Source: Allomuricauda sp. CAU 1633 (lineage in GTDB: Bacteria > Bacteroidota > Bacteroidia > Flavobacteriales > Flavobacteriaceae). Taken from it: 64,000 nt of DNA. The translations under genes and the position numbers were made by a program. Positions 26,474 through 33,913 of this stretch are shown here, piece by piece. The notes below the pieces were generated by a model, which was given only the letters and a program-made list of their open reading frames with translations, was not told where the DNA came from and searched no databases. The stretch is taken from positions 108,245-172,244 of the forward strand of contig NZ_JAFLNE010000006.1 in NCBI RefSeq assembly GCF_017313225.1, written 5' to 3'. Positions within the stretch are counted from its first letter, which is position 1; each line of letters begins with the position of its first letter.

Positions 26474-26505
26474 AAAGCGGGCTGCGTCCATGACCTGCCC
26501 GCTTT
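26474..26505 (+). terminator. Hairpin terminator after nosZ
   Basis: AAAGCGGGC (26474-26482) pairs perfectly with GCCCGCTTT (26497-26505), with a 14-base loop and a TTTTCTT run after it. It lies 23 bp past the nosZ stop. Some read-through could still feed the accessory genes. Confidence 0.8.
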
Positions 26506-26574
26506 TCTTACAAATCAGAGTAGCATCAACCCACTAAACCACACTCAGTTTGTAACTTTTTAAAATCAAGAAAA

Positions 26575-27186
26575 ATGAAAAAGGCTGGTATTTTAATGAT
26601 TGTTGGCCCACTCTTCTTATTGGGATTGTATATTTTTCCACTTTGGAACATTATGCTGGGGGCACCTCAATATCCCGACCCTCTAGGACTGAACATCCAT
26701 ATCAATGGTCTTAAAGGTGTCAATGAATTTGATATACAAAATATTGATGGTCTCAACCACTATATTGGAATGCATACGCTTCCCAAGGTAGATGATATGT
26801 GGGAATTTGGTACTTTCCCAACAGTCATAGGAATTATGGTTGCTCTAGGCGTATTGATTGGTATTTTGGGCTATTTGGACAAGGTAAGCTACAAATGGTT
26901 CTTCGGATGGTTTATCTTGATGTCCATCTTGGGCATATTGGGTATGTACGATTTCAATGAATGGTTGGTGGACTATGGTACCAATCTAGATCCAAATGCC
27001 ATCATGAAATTAACCAACCCCGATGGAACACCAATGACCTATAAACCCCCATTATTGGGCCATGTGAAAATGCTGAACTTTGATGTTACCTCCTTACCCG
27101 CCTCGGGAGCTTGGTTCATGTTTGTAGGTATGATGCTCACCTTGGCTGCTGGCTTTTTGGGTTGGAAAAATGCTAAAAAACAATAA
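26575..27186 (+). CDS. Nos-cluster membrane protein (NosB-like position)
   Basis: A 203-residue protein with about four membrane helices (about 4-24, 83-103, 108-126 and 175-195) and hydrophilic loops containing IGMHTLPKVDDMWEFG and GLNIHINGLKGV. The His-rich loops between helix 1 and 2 could bind copper. It stands directly after nosZ, where clade II clusters carry a small membrane gene often called nosB. I cannot prove homology to the Wolinella protein. Likely accessory to N2O reduction in the cytoplasmic membrane. Confidence 0.75.
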   Translation: MKKAGILMIVGPLFLLGLYIFPLWNIMLGAPQYPDPLGLNIHINGLKGVNEFDIQNIDGLNHYIGMHTLPKVDDMWEFGTFPTVIGIMVALGVLIGILGYLDKVSYKWFFGWFILMSILGILGMYDFNEWLVDYGTNLDPNAIMKLTNPDGTPMTYKPPLLGHVKMLNFDVTSLPASGAWFMFVGMMLTLAAGFLGWKNAKKQ

Positions 27187-27197
27187 TTCATATAACG

Positions 27198-27632
27198 ATG
27201 AAACCGTTTAAAATACTTCTATTTACTGCTTTTTGTTTGACCATCAGCTGCTCTGTAGGCCCAAAGCCCATTGATTATGGCCATGTAGGCTGTCACTTTT
27301 GCAGTATGACCATTGTGGACAAACAACATGCCGCACAATTGGTCACCCAAAAAGGTAAAGTCTATAATTTTGATGCCATTGAGTGCATGATGAACCATTT
27401 GAAAGATGAGGACGAATCTACCATGTCCCTATTCTTGGTGAATGATTTTGACCAACCCGGGGTCTTGGTGGATGCAACAAAGACCACCTACTTGATCAGT
27501 GAGAACATCCCCAGTCCAATGGGCGAATACCTAAGTGCCTTTTCCACTAAAGATGCTGCCACAAAAACAATGAGCGAGCATGGTGGCGAACTTTTTACAT
27601 GGGCGGAAATTAATAACCGATTTAAACCTTAA
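27198..27632 (+). CDS. nosL: NosL copper chaperone lipoprotein
   Basis: A lipoprotein signal (LTISCSVG) leads to a 144-residue NosL protein. The motif GCHFCSMTIVDKQHAAQL (CxxC then M) and FDAIECMMNHL are the conserved copper-binding and fold landmarks; VYNFDAIECMM is typical. NosL delivers Cu(I) to NosZ in the periplasm. Lies 11 bp after the membrane protein gene and 2 bp before the flavin-protein gene. Confidence 0.92.
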   Translation: MKPFKILLFTAFCLTISCSVGPKPIDYGHVGCHFCSMTIVDKQHAAQLVTQKGKVYNFDAIECMMNHLKDEDESTMSLFLVNDFDQPGVLVDATKTTYLISENIPSPMGEYLSAFSTKDAATKTMSEHGGELFTWAEINNRFKP

Positions 27633-27634
27633 AC

Positions 27635-28102
27635 ATGAGCATGATTTCAGATTTGGAACCGATAAAATGCACCGGACTTTTAGCAGACAATTATGTGGGA
27701 CACCTAGCCTATATAGCCAACAACGAACCACATGTGGTACCATCAACCTATTTTTTTGATGAGGAACACAAGTGTATTCTGTGTTTTGCATCCAATGGGC
27801 ATCGAATAAATGCCCTCAGAAAATACAACAAGGTTTCTTTTCAAGTTGATAGCGTCGAGTCGTTTCGCTATTGGCAATCGGTACAAGTACATGGCACTTT
27901 TGAAGAGCTAACTGGAGATTATGCCAAACTATGTCTAAAACGTTTTGCAGATGGCGTACAGCGAACCATAGACCATAAAAATGCTGAACGCCCCCATTTT
28001 TTAAGTCATTTTTCCGGTAAGTTGCAAGAAACAGAAATGCCCGTGGTATATCGTATTGCAGTAACGAAAATAACAGGGAAGTCGGTAGAGGATTTCACAT
28101 AA
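27635..28102 (+). CDS. Pyridoxamine-phosphate-oxidase-like split-barrel flavoprotein
   Basis: A 155-residue cytoplasmic protein of the PNPOx-like FMN/F420 split-barrel family (NimA-like subset): MISDLEPIKCTGLLADNYVGHLAYI, PHVVPSTYFFDEEHKCILCFASNGHRINALR and the HGTFEELTG strand. It could bind FMN or heme. It has only 2 bp between itself and nosL, so it is co-transcribed with nos genes. A heme- or flavin-linked redox or detoxifying role is plausible, without further evidence. Confidence 0.82.
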   Translation: MSMISDLEPIKCTGLLADNYVGHLAYIANNEPHVVPSTYFFDEEHKCILCFASNGHRINALRKYNKVSFQVDSVESFRYWQSVQVHGTFEELTGDYAKLCLKRFADGVQRTIDHKNAERPHFLSHFSGKLQETEMPVVYRIAVTKITGKSVEDFT

Positions 28103-28165
28103 ATTAAATAAAAAAGAAATTATGACTCTTGGCATAGAATTCAGTGCTTGAAACGGAGGTAGATT

Positions 28166-29416
28166 ATGAGATTGGATGTACAACATATAAAATATATACT
28201 AGGGTTCGCTTTTTTGATGGGCTTTCAAATAGGTTCAGCAAACACTTGGACCGTTTGTGGTACCTGCGAAAACACTTCCATAAAGAAAACTATTGATCGC
28301 GCCGCTCCCCACGACACCCTTTTGATTGAAAAAGGCACCTACAAAGAATTTGAAATACTGGTGGAAAAACCTTTGGTCATCAAGGGCATCGGTTATCCCA
28401 TTGTGGATGGTGAAAAGAAAGGGGAAATCTTCAGGGTCACATCAGATAATGTTACCTTGGATGGGCTGTTCGTCATCAATGTAGGGGTAAGCTATACCAA
28501 AGACAATGCGGCCATACGAATAGTACAGAGCAAAAATTTCAGTATCCAAAATATGGTGCTGGAACAATTGTTCTTCGGCATTTATTTGGAAAAATCATCC
28601 CATGGCAAAGTGTACCACAATAGAATTATTGGTGATGCCGTGGACGAATACAATTCGGGCAATGGCATCCAACTTTGGTATTCTTCGGATGTGGAAGTGC
28701 GCAAAAACCATGTGCAAGGCACCCGGGACGGCATCTACTTGGAGTTCTCTGACCGAATTACCATTACCGATAATGTAAGTATGGACAATCTTCGATATGG
28801 GCTCCACTTTATGTTTTCAAACAATGATGTCTATTCCAATAACACCTTTGAAAATAACGGGGCCGGGGTTGCGGTCATGTTTTCCAAGTTCATCACCATG
28901 AAAAACAACACATTCCGCAAGAATTGGGGCACTGCGGCCTATGGCATGCTTCTCAAAGAAATCAACGATGCCGAGATTGTTGGGAATACATTTGAGGAAA
29001 ACACCATCGGCATTAATATAGAAGGATCTAACCGGATCAATTACACCAATAATGATTTTATTGGCAATGGTTGGGCTATACGAGTGGTTGGAGCTTGTTA
29101 CACCAACAGTTTTAAAGGCAACAATTTCTTGTACAATTCTTTTGACATCTCCTATAACAGCAAATTGAACGACAATGTGTTTGAAGGAAACTTCTGGAGC
29201 AGTTATACGGGTTATGATTTGGACAAAGACGGCTTTGGCGATGTACCCTACAGACCCGTAAAACTATTTTCCTACGTAGTGAATCGTACTCCAGAAACAA
29301 TTGTCCTATTGCGCAGTCTGTTCATGGATATTATTGACTTCTCTGAACGAGTCTCACCTGTATTCACACCTGACAATTTAAAAGATGCCCAACCCTTAAT
29401 GAAAATACGACCATGA
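28166..29416 (+). CDS. nosD: NosD periplasmic copper-site maturation protein
   Basis: A 416-residue secreted protein with a signal peptide ending near SANTWT and a right-handed parallel beta-helix of PbH1 repeats (GIQLWYSSDVEVRKNHVQGT, GIYLEFSDRITITDNVSMDN, AVMFSKFITMKNNTF). It ends with the NosD-specific C-terminal segment NVFEGNFWSSYTGYDLDKDGFGD... . NosDFY is needed for CuZ-site assembly. Start: GGAGGTAG lies 6 nt before ATG 28166, one of the clearest ribosome sites here. It overlaps nosF by 4 bp (ATGA). Confidence 0.94.
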   Translation: MRLDVQHIKYILGFAFLMGFQIGSANTWTVCGTCENTSIKKTIDRAAPHDTLLIEKGTYKEFEILVEKPLVIKGIGYPIVDGEKKGEIFRVTSDNVTLDGLFVINVGVSYTKDNAAIRIVQSKNFSIQNMVLEQLFFGIYLEKSSHGKVYHNRIIGDAVDEYNSGNGIQLWYSSDVEVRKNHVQGTRDGIYLEFSDRITITDNVSMDNLRYGLHFMFSNNDVYSNNTFENNGAGVAVMFSKFITMKNNTFRKNWGTAAYGMLLKEINDAEIVGNTFEENTIGINIEGSNRINYTNNDFIGNGWAIRVVGACYTNSFKGNNFLYNSFDISYNSKLNDNVFEGNFWSSYTGYDLDKDGFGDVPYRPVKLFSYVVNRTPETIVLLRSLFMDIIDFSERVSPVFTPDNLKDAQPLMKIRP

Positions 29417-30123
29417 CCATCGAAATAAACAATCTTCATAAAAAATTTGGAAAAAACCAAGTGTTGAAAGGGGTAGACCTAACCATTGATGAGGGTCGTA
29501 TCTATGCTATCCTTGGTCCTAATGGCTCGGGCAAGACCACCTTGATCAAGAGTATTCTGGGCATGGTGATTCCAAATAAGGGACAGATTTCGGTTTTGGA
29601 GGAACCCATAAAAAAAGGGTGGAAATACCGCAAAAAAATCGATTACCTCCCCCAAATCGCCAATTTTCCTCCCAACATAAAAGTCAAGGAATTGATTCAC
29701 ATGATCAAAGACCTCAGGAACAGTCCCAGCGAAGAGGAAGAACTGATCAAATTATTCGGACTGGAACCCTTTCTGAAGAAAAAATTGTCTACCCTTTCGG
29801 GGGGCACCAAACAAAAAGTGAACATTGTATTGACCTTTATGTTCGACAGCCCACTGATTATTCTTGATGAGCCCACAACAGGCTTGGACCCCAAAGCATT
29901 AATTCGTTTAAAAGAACTAATTCAAAAAGAAAAAGCACAGGGGAAGACCATTTTAATCACCTCACACATTATGCAGTTTGTGGAAGAAACAGCCGATGAA
30001 ATTGTATATCTTCTGGAAGGGGAAATTTATTTCAAGGGCAGTATCGCCAAATTATTGGAACAGACCGAGCAGACCAATTTTGAACACGCCATTGCGGCCA
30101 TAACAACGGGTAGTCATGCTTAA
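29413..30123 (+). CDS. nosF: NosF ABC transporter ATPase
   Basis: This ABC ATPase of 236 residues shows Walker A GPNGSGKTT, Q-loop IDYLPQIANFPPN, signature LSGGTKQKVNI, Walker B LIILDEPTTGLDPKALIRLKE and switch His in ITSHIMQFVEE. It drives the NosDFY sulfur-transport step for CuZ biogenesis. It overlaps nosD by 4 bp and nosY by 8 bp, so translation is coupled. Confidence 0.95.
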   Translation: MTIEINNLHKKFGKNQVLKGVDLTIDEGRIYAILGPNGSGKTTLIKSILGMVIPNKGQISVLEEPIKKGWKYRKKIDYLPQIANFPPNIKVKELIHMIKDLRNSPSEEEELIKLFGLEPFLKKKLSTLSGGTKQKVNIVLTFMFDSPLIILDEPTTGLDPKALIRLKELIQKEKAQGKTILITSHIMQFVEETADEIVYLLEGEIYFKGSIAKLLEQTEQTNFEHAIAAITTGSHA

Positions 30124-30898
30124 AATATTGAAATACAGTTTTTACGACCTGATACGCAGCCGCTGGAGCTACGTTTATTTTTTGTTTTACCTCGCCCTAG
30201 GATTTGTTTTGTTGTTCCTAAACAACGATGTCTCCAAGGCTGTAATCACCTTAATGAACGTCATCATTGTGCTGGTTCCACTGATTGGGACCATATTTGG
30301 CGTGATGTACTACTACAATTCCCGGGAATTTACCGAGCTGTTATTGGCACAACCCATTAAACGCAGTTCCATTTTCTTGGGTCAATATTTTGGTGTGTCA
30401 GGTTCCTTGACGTTAAGTTTGGTATTGGGACTAGGAATTCCATTTGTGTTATACGGGCTGTTACGGAGCAATGCCATTTTTGATTTTACCCTGCTCTTGG
30501 TCACCGGGGCTTTCTTGACTTTTATTTTTGTGGGACTGTCCTTCGTTATTGCCATATCCAACGAAAATAAGATCAAGGGTTTCGGCTATGCCGTTTTGTT
30601 ATGGCTCTTCTTGGCGGTAGTTTATGATGGATTGTTCTTGATGTCCCTGATTATGTTTGAGGAGTATCCACTGGATACCTTTTCCTTGGTGGCCACTGCA
30701 TTAAACCCAATTGACCTTTCCCGCATTCTGATTCTACTCAAATTGGATATTTCTGCCTTATTGGGATATACCGGTGCCATTTTCAAAAAGTTCTTTGGTA
30801 CGGATTTAGGCTTTGTTATTTCCTTGACCATTCTATTACTTTGGACGATTTTGCCCATTCTTGGATTGCAGTACAAAGCAAAAAGAAAAGATTTCTAA
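30116..30898 (+). CDS. nosY: NosY ABC transporter permease
   Basis: A 260-residue membrane protein with six predicted helices of the ABC-2 type (YVYFLFYLALGFVLLFL, VIIVLVPLIGTIFGVMYYYN, SREFTELLLAQPIKRSSIFLGQY, FTLLLVTGAFLTFIFVG...). The SREFTELLLAQPIKR segment is the coupling region common in NosY. It partners NosF by overlap of 8 bp. It forms the membrane part of the NosDFY system. Confidence 0.93.
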   Translation: MLKILKYSFYDLIRSRWSYVYFLFYLALGFVLLFLNNDVSKAVITLMNVIIVLVPLIGTIFGVMYYYNSREFTELLLAQPIKRSSIFLGQYFGVSGSLTLSLVLGLGIPFVLYGLLRSNAIFDFTLLLVTGAFLTFIFVGLSFVIAISNENKIKGFGYAVLLWLFLAVVYDGLFLMSLIMFEEYPLDTFSLVATALNPIDLSRILILLKLDISALLGYTGAIFKKFFGTDLGFVISLTILLLWTILPILGLQYKAKRKDF

Positions 30899-30919
30899 AA
30901 TGGGGATCGCACAGTTAGT

Positions 30920-32155
30920 ATGAAAGGAAGTCAACACCCACAACACCTTAGCATTGCGGTAATGTATTTTGTCATTGCCGCTGTATTGGGCCTGTTGCTC
31001 CGCTTCTACCCCATTTTCGGCTTTAATTTCAATTATAGGTATATAGTCCACGCCCATTCGCATATCGCCCTTTTGGGTTGGGTGTATGTGGCTTTAACTA
31101 CACTGCTCCATTATTGCTTTGTGGACAAGAAGGCATCTAACAAAAAATACAGGTTCATCTTTTGGGGTACACAAGGAACTTTGGTGGGAATGTTGCTCAC
31201 GTTCCCGTTTCAAGGATATGCACTGTTTTCGATAATATTTTCCACCTTGTTTTTGGTTGCATCCTATGTTTACGTGTACCATTTTTGGAACAACATCGAC
31301 TCAAAGTTAAAACAGAGCCAAAGTCTAAAGTGCATAAAAGCTGCACTTGTATATATGGTAATCTCCAGTTTGGGGCCTTGGGCGTTGGGAGTTATTATGA
31401 GTACTTTGGGAGCCCAATCCATTTGGTACCGTTTGTCCATCTACTTTTATTTACATTTTCAGTATAACGGTTGGATGCTATTGGCCTTGCTTGGACTGTT
31501 TCTGTATGTTTTGGAACAACTAAATTTTTCAATTCCCAAAAGAAAGTTCGACCGCTTTTTTACAGCCATCAATATAGGCATTGTCCTTACCTTTTTTCTT
31601 TCAACACTGTGGACGGAACCACCCACAGAATTGTACCTTCTCGGAGGATTTGGAGCCATTACTCAAATTTATGCCTTGGTAGCCTTGTGGATATTCATCA
31701 AGAAGAAGGTTGCCAAATTGGAGTTTTCAAAAATTCAAAATTTATTGCTCTGGACAGTTATTGTCCTTACCAGCATAAAAATACTGTTACAACTCATCTC
31801 AGCGCTACCCTATTTTGCTCAAATGGCCAGCACGTATCTTGACTTAACAATCGGCTATCTGCATTTAACTTTCTTGGGGGTCATTAGCTTTGGGCTTTTC
31901 TTTTTTATGGACTACTTTGGTTTACTTCAGATATCGAAGAAATCCTACCTACTGTATTTTTTGGGTTTCATGCTTACCGAATGCCTAATTTTTTACAAAG
32001 GCTTGGCGGCTTGGCAACAATGGGCCATTTTTAGTGGGCATACGTCATTATTGGCCATTTGTTCCCTTTTGATTCTTTTTAGCCTACTCCTCTTGTTGAT
32101 GCAAAACTTGAGCAAATACAAAAAACATAAACGTTTTAACTCAATAGGAGAGTAA
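30920..32155 (+). CDS. Polytopic heme-copper-oxidase-like membrane protein
   Basis: A 411-residue protein with about 12 membrane helices. Residues H44, H46 and H48 (YIVHAHSHIALLGWVY) and a later IGYLHLTFLGVISFGLFFFMDYF recall the heme-binding helices of NorB/CcoN-type subunit I. The usual HH pair and the catalytic Glu/Tyr are not seen, so it is unlikely to be a complete terminal oxidase. NnrS proteins have a similar membrane heme pattern and are another candidate. It follows nosY by 21 bp, so it is co-transcribed with the nos genes. A quinol or heme electron-transfer role is inference. Confidence 0.7.
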   Translation: MKGSQHPQHLSIAVMYFVIAAVLGLLLRFYPIFGFNFNYRYIVHAHSHIALLGWVYVALTTLLHYCFVDKKASNKKYRFIFWGTQGTLVGMLLTFPFQGYALFSIIFSTLFLVASYVYVYHFWNNIDSKLKQSQSLKCIKAALVYMVISSLGPWALGVIMSTLGAQSIWYRLSIYFYLHFQYNGWMLLALLGLFLYVLEQLNFSIPKRKFDRFFTAINIGIVLTFFLSTLWTEPPTELYLLGGFGAITQIYALVALWIFIKKKVAKLEFSKIQNLLLWTVIVLTSIKILLQLISALPYFAQMASTYLDLTIGYLHLTFLGVISFGLFFFMDYFGLLQISKKSYLLYFLGFMLTECLIFYKGLAAWQQWAIFSGHTSLLAICSLLILFSLLLLLMQNLSKYKKHKRFNSIGE

Positions 32156-32179
32156 TCTTTGATTTATTCAGAAAATAAT

Positions 32180-32199
32180 AAAGGACATTTTTATCCTAT
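32180..32199. promoter_or_regulatory. Predicted Rrf2/NO operator R2 (rrf2-2)
   Basis: AAAGGACATTTTTATCCTAT differs from the consensus by one base. Its right end is 15 bp before the TACCTTTG box, so a bound repressor would cover the -33 region. Confidence 0.65.
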
Positions 32200-32214
32200 T
32201 TAATTTTTTAATAC

Positions 32215-32222
32215 TACCTTTG
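32215..32222 (+). promoter_or_regulatory. -7 box for rrf2-2
   Basis: TACCTTTG is an exact TAnnTTTG match 22 bp before the rrf2-2 start. Operator R2 lies just upstream. Confidence 0.5.
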
Positions 32223-32243
32223 TACTGTAATTAAATTTTTATA

Positions 32244-32678
32244 ATGTTTTCAAAAGCCTGTGAATACGGTATTCGAGCAGCAGTCTATGTTGCACTGCAA
32301 TCTTTGGAAGGAAGACGTGTGAGCGTTATTGAAATTGCCGAAGAGATAGACTCCCCTATTGCTTTCACAGCAAAAATATTACAACAGCTTTCAAAAAATG
32401 ATATAATAAATTCGGTAAAAGGACCTACAGGGGGCTTTGAAATTGAACGGGAGGACATGGATGCTGTAAAATTGAGCAAAATCGTAAAAGCCATAGATGG
32501 AGATAACATTTACGTGGGTTGTGGATTGGGACTCAGGGAATGCAATGCGGATAAACCCTGTCCCCTTCACGACAAGTTTGTCGATATAAGAACTGATCTA
32601 AGAACAATGTTACAAAATACAAGCTTATTTGAGCTTGCTACTGGCTTGGAGGTAGGTTTGACCTATTTGAAACGGTAA
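32244..32678 (+). CDS. Rrf2-family regulator (NsrR-like), copy 2
   Basis: A 144-residue winged-helix protein: MFSKACEYGIRAAVYVALQS, SPIAFTAKILQQLSKNDII and SVKGPTGGFEIE. Three Cys (CGLGLRECNADKPC, C-x6-C-x5-C) can ligate an Fe-S cluster. It has operator R2 in its own promoter and lies directly before the RIC repair gene, which has operator R3, so it is the best candidate for the NO sensor of this regulon and likely autoregulated. It may be the paralogue of the 22817-23248 protein. NO sensing is inferred, not shown. Confidence 0.9.
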   Translation: MFSKACEYGIRAAVYVALQSLEGRRVSVIEIAEEIDSPIAFTAKILQQLSKNDIINSVKGPTGGFEIEREDMDAVKLSKIVKAIDGDNIYVGCGLGLRECNADKPCPLHDKFVDIRTDLRTMLQNTSLFELATGLEVGLTYLKR

Positions 32679-32694
32679 AAAAATTTAAATCAAT

Positions 32695-32714
32695 AAAGGA
32701 CATTTTTGTCCGAA
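32695..32714. promoter_or_regulatory. Predicted Rrf2/NO operator R3 (ric-1)
   Basis: AAAGGACATTTTTGTCCGAA contains the perfect inverted repeat GGACA-TTTT-TGTCC. It lies between rrf2-2 and the RIC gene, 17 bp before the RIC start codon. Confidence 0.65.
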
Positions 32715-32731
32715 TTATAAAATTAGCAATC

Positions 32732-33460
32732 ATGAACGATACCATGGAAAAAACAATTGGGCAAATGGTAGCAGAAGACTACCGAACCGCTCAAGTCTTT
32801 AAAGCACATAAAATAGATTTTTGCTGTAAAGGCAATCGCACGCTCCTTGAAGTTGCCGAGAAAAAAGGACTTGATTTGGAAATACTGCTACAAGAACTTG
32901 ATGCAGTGCAGCACAACAAAACAGAGGATGAATCGGATTTTAAGAACTGGCCCTTGGATCTATTAATCGATTATATCGAAAAAAAACACCATCGTTATGT
33001 AGAACAACAAATCCCCATCTTAAAACAATACCTCAACAAGTTATGCAAGGTACATGGCAACAAACACCCTGAATTGTTTGAGATTCTTGAACATTTCAGT
33101 GCTTCTGCTGGGGAATTGGCCAAGCATATGAAAAAGGAGGAGCTTGTGCTCTTCCCCATGATCCGTAAAATGGTCGGTTCAACACAGGATAAAAAAGCTT
33201 TGGGTCGCCCCCAATTCGGCACTATTAAAAATCCCATCCAAACGATGATGGAAGAGCACGATAATGAGGGGGAACGGTTCCGTAAAATTGCTGCTTTGAG
33301 CAGCGATTATACGCCACCCGCAGACGCCTGTAATACCTATCGGGTTGCTTTTTCACTCCTTCAGGAATTTGAGGAAGACCTTCATAGGCACATCCACCTA
33401 GAGAACAATATTCTATTCCCAAAAGCTGAAATCCTGGAAAAAAGACTGTTGAACAACTAA
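32732..33460 (+). CDS. ric: Iron-sulfur cluster repair di-iron protein (RIC/YtfE), copy 1
   Basis: A 242-residue cytoplasmic protein. The N-terminal DUF542 domain (IGQMVAEDYRTAQVFKAHKIDFCCKGNRTL) has the CC pair, and a C-terminal hemerythrin-like domain carries metal His/Glu in YIEKKHHRYVEQQIP, KVHGNKHPELFEI, MKKEELVLFPMIRK, EEHDNEGERFR and HRHIHLENNILFPKAE. RIC proteins repair Fe-S clusters damaged by NO. It has operator R3 and follows the rrf2-2 gene. A second RIC is at 56890-57621; sequence and motif differ (CCKGNRTL vs CCGGNNSV), so they are not recent copies. Confidence 0.93.
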   Translation: MNDTMEKTIGQMVAEDYRTAQVFKAHKIDFCCKGNRTLLEVAEKKGLDLEILLQELDAVQHNKTEDESDFKNWPLDLLIDYIEKKHHRYVEQQIPILKQYLNKLCKVHGNKHPELFEILEHFSASAGELAKHMKKEELVLFPMIRKMVGSTQDKKALGRPQFGTIKNPIQTMMEEHDNEGERFRKIAALSSDYTPPADACNTYRVAFSLLQEFEEDLHRHIHLENNILFPKAEILEKRLLNN

Positions 33461-33519
33461 AATTTATATGCCCAAGACCTATTAAGAAATACAACAAGTA
33501 TCATAAAAAACAGCGTACC

Positions 33520-33867
33520 ATGAAACATTCAACAACAATCCCAATGACCCATTCTAGAACGGAACACAAATCAAGTGCATTAAAAAACTTATACAAATGG
33601 TTGTTCTTTGAATTTAAAAAAAATCGACTCGGTTATTCAACTATAGCCATAATTGGGCAGAGCTGCCTGGGTTCTGCTGCAGCCATGGTTCTATTAATGG
33701 GAACGATGGATATGGCTCTAAAGATGACATTGCTCTTTTTTGTCACCATCTTCTGCATGGCTTTTAATGGAGCTGTACTGGCTCAATTAAAACCTGCAAC
33801 CACTTTTAACATTCTGATTCTAAGTGTTCTTTTCAGCACTTTGGTCATTTTGGCCCATCTTATTTAA
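33520..33867 (+). CDS. Small membrane protein of the NO block
   Basis: A 115-residue protein with a hydrophilic N-terminus and about three membrane helices (about 42-60, 63-83, 92-112). I recognise no domain. It follows the RIC gene by 59 bp and ends before a hairpin, so it is the last gene of the NO/nos side. Its location in the NO-responsive transcript is its only functional clue. Confidence 0.65.
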   Translation: MKHSTTIPMTHSRTEHKSSALKNLYKWLFFEFKKNRLGYSTIAIIGQSCLGSAAAMVLLMGTMDMALKMTLLFFVTIFCMAFNGAVLAQLKPATTFNILILSVLFSTLVILAHLI

Positions 33868-33877
33868 TTTTAACGGA

Positions 33878-33900
33878 ATGGTTCACTCTGTCTGAACCAT
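33878..33900. terminator. Hairpin between convergent genes
   Basis: ATGGTTCA (33878-33885) pairs with TGAACCAT (33893-33900) around a 7-base loop. It stands between the end of the small membrane gene and the end of the sulfatase gene, which converge. No strong T run follows on either side. Confidence 0.45.
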
Positions 33901-33913
33901 AGTACCAGAACCT

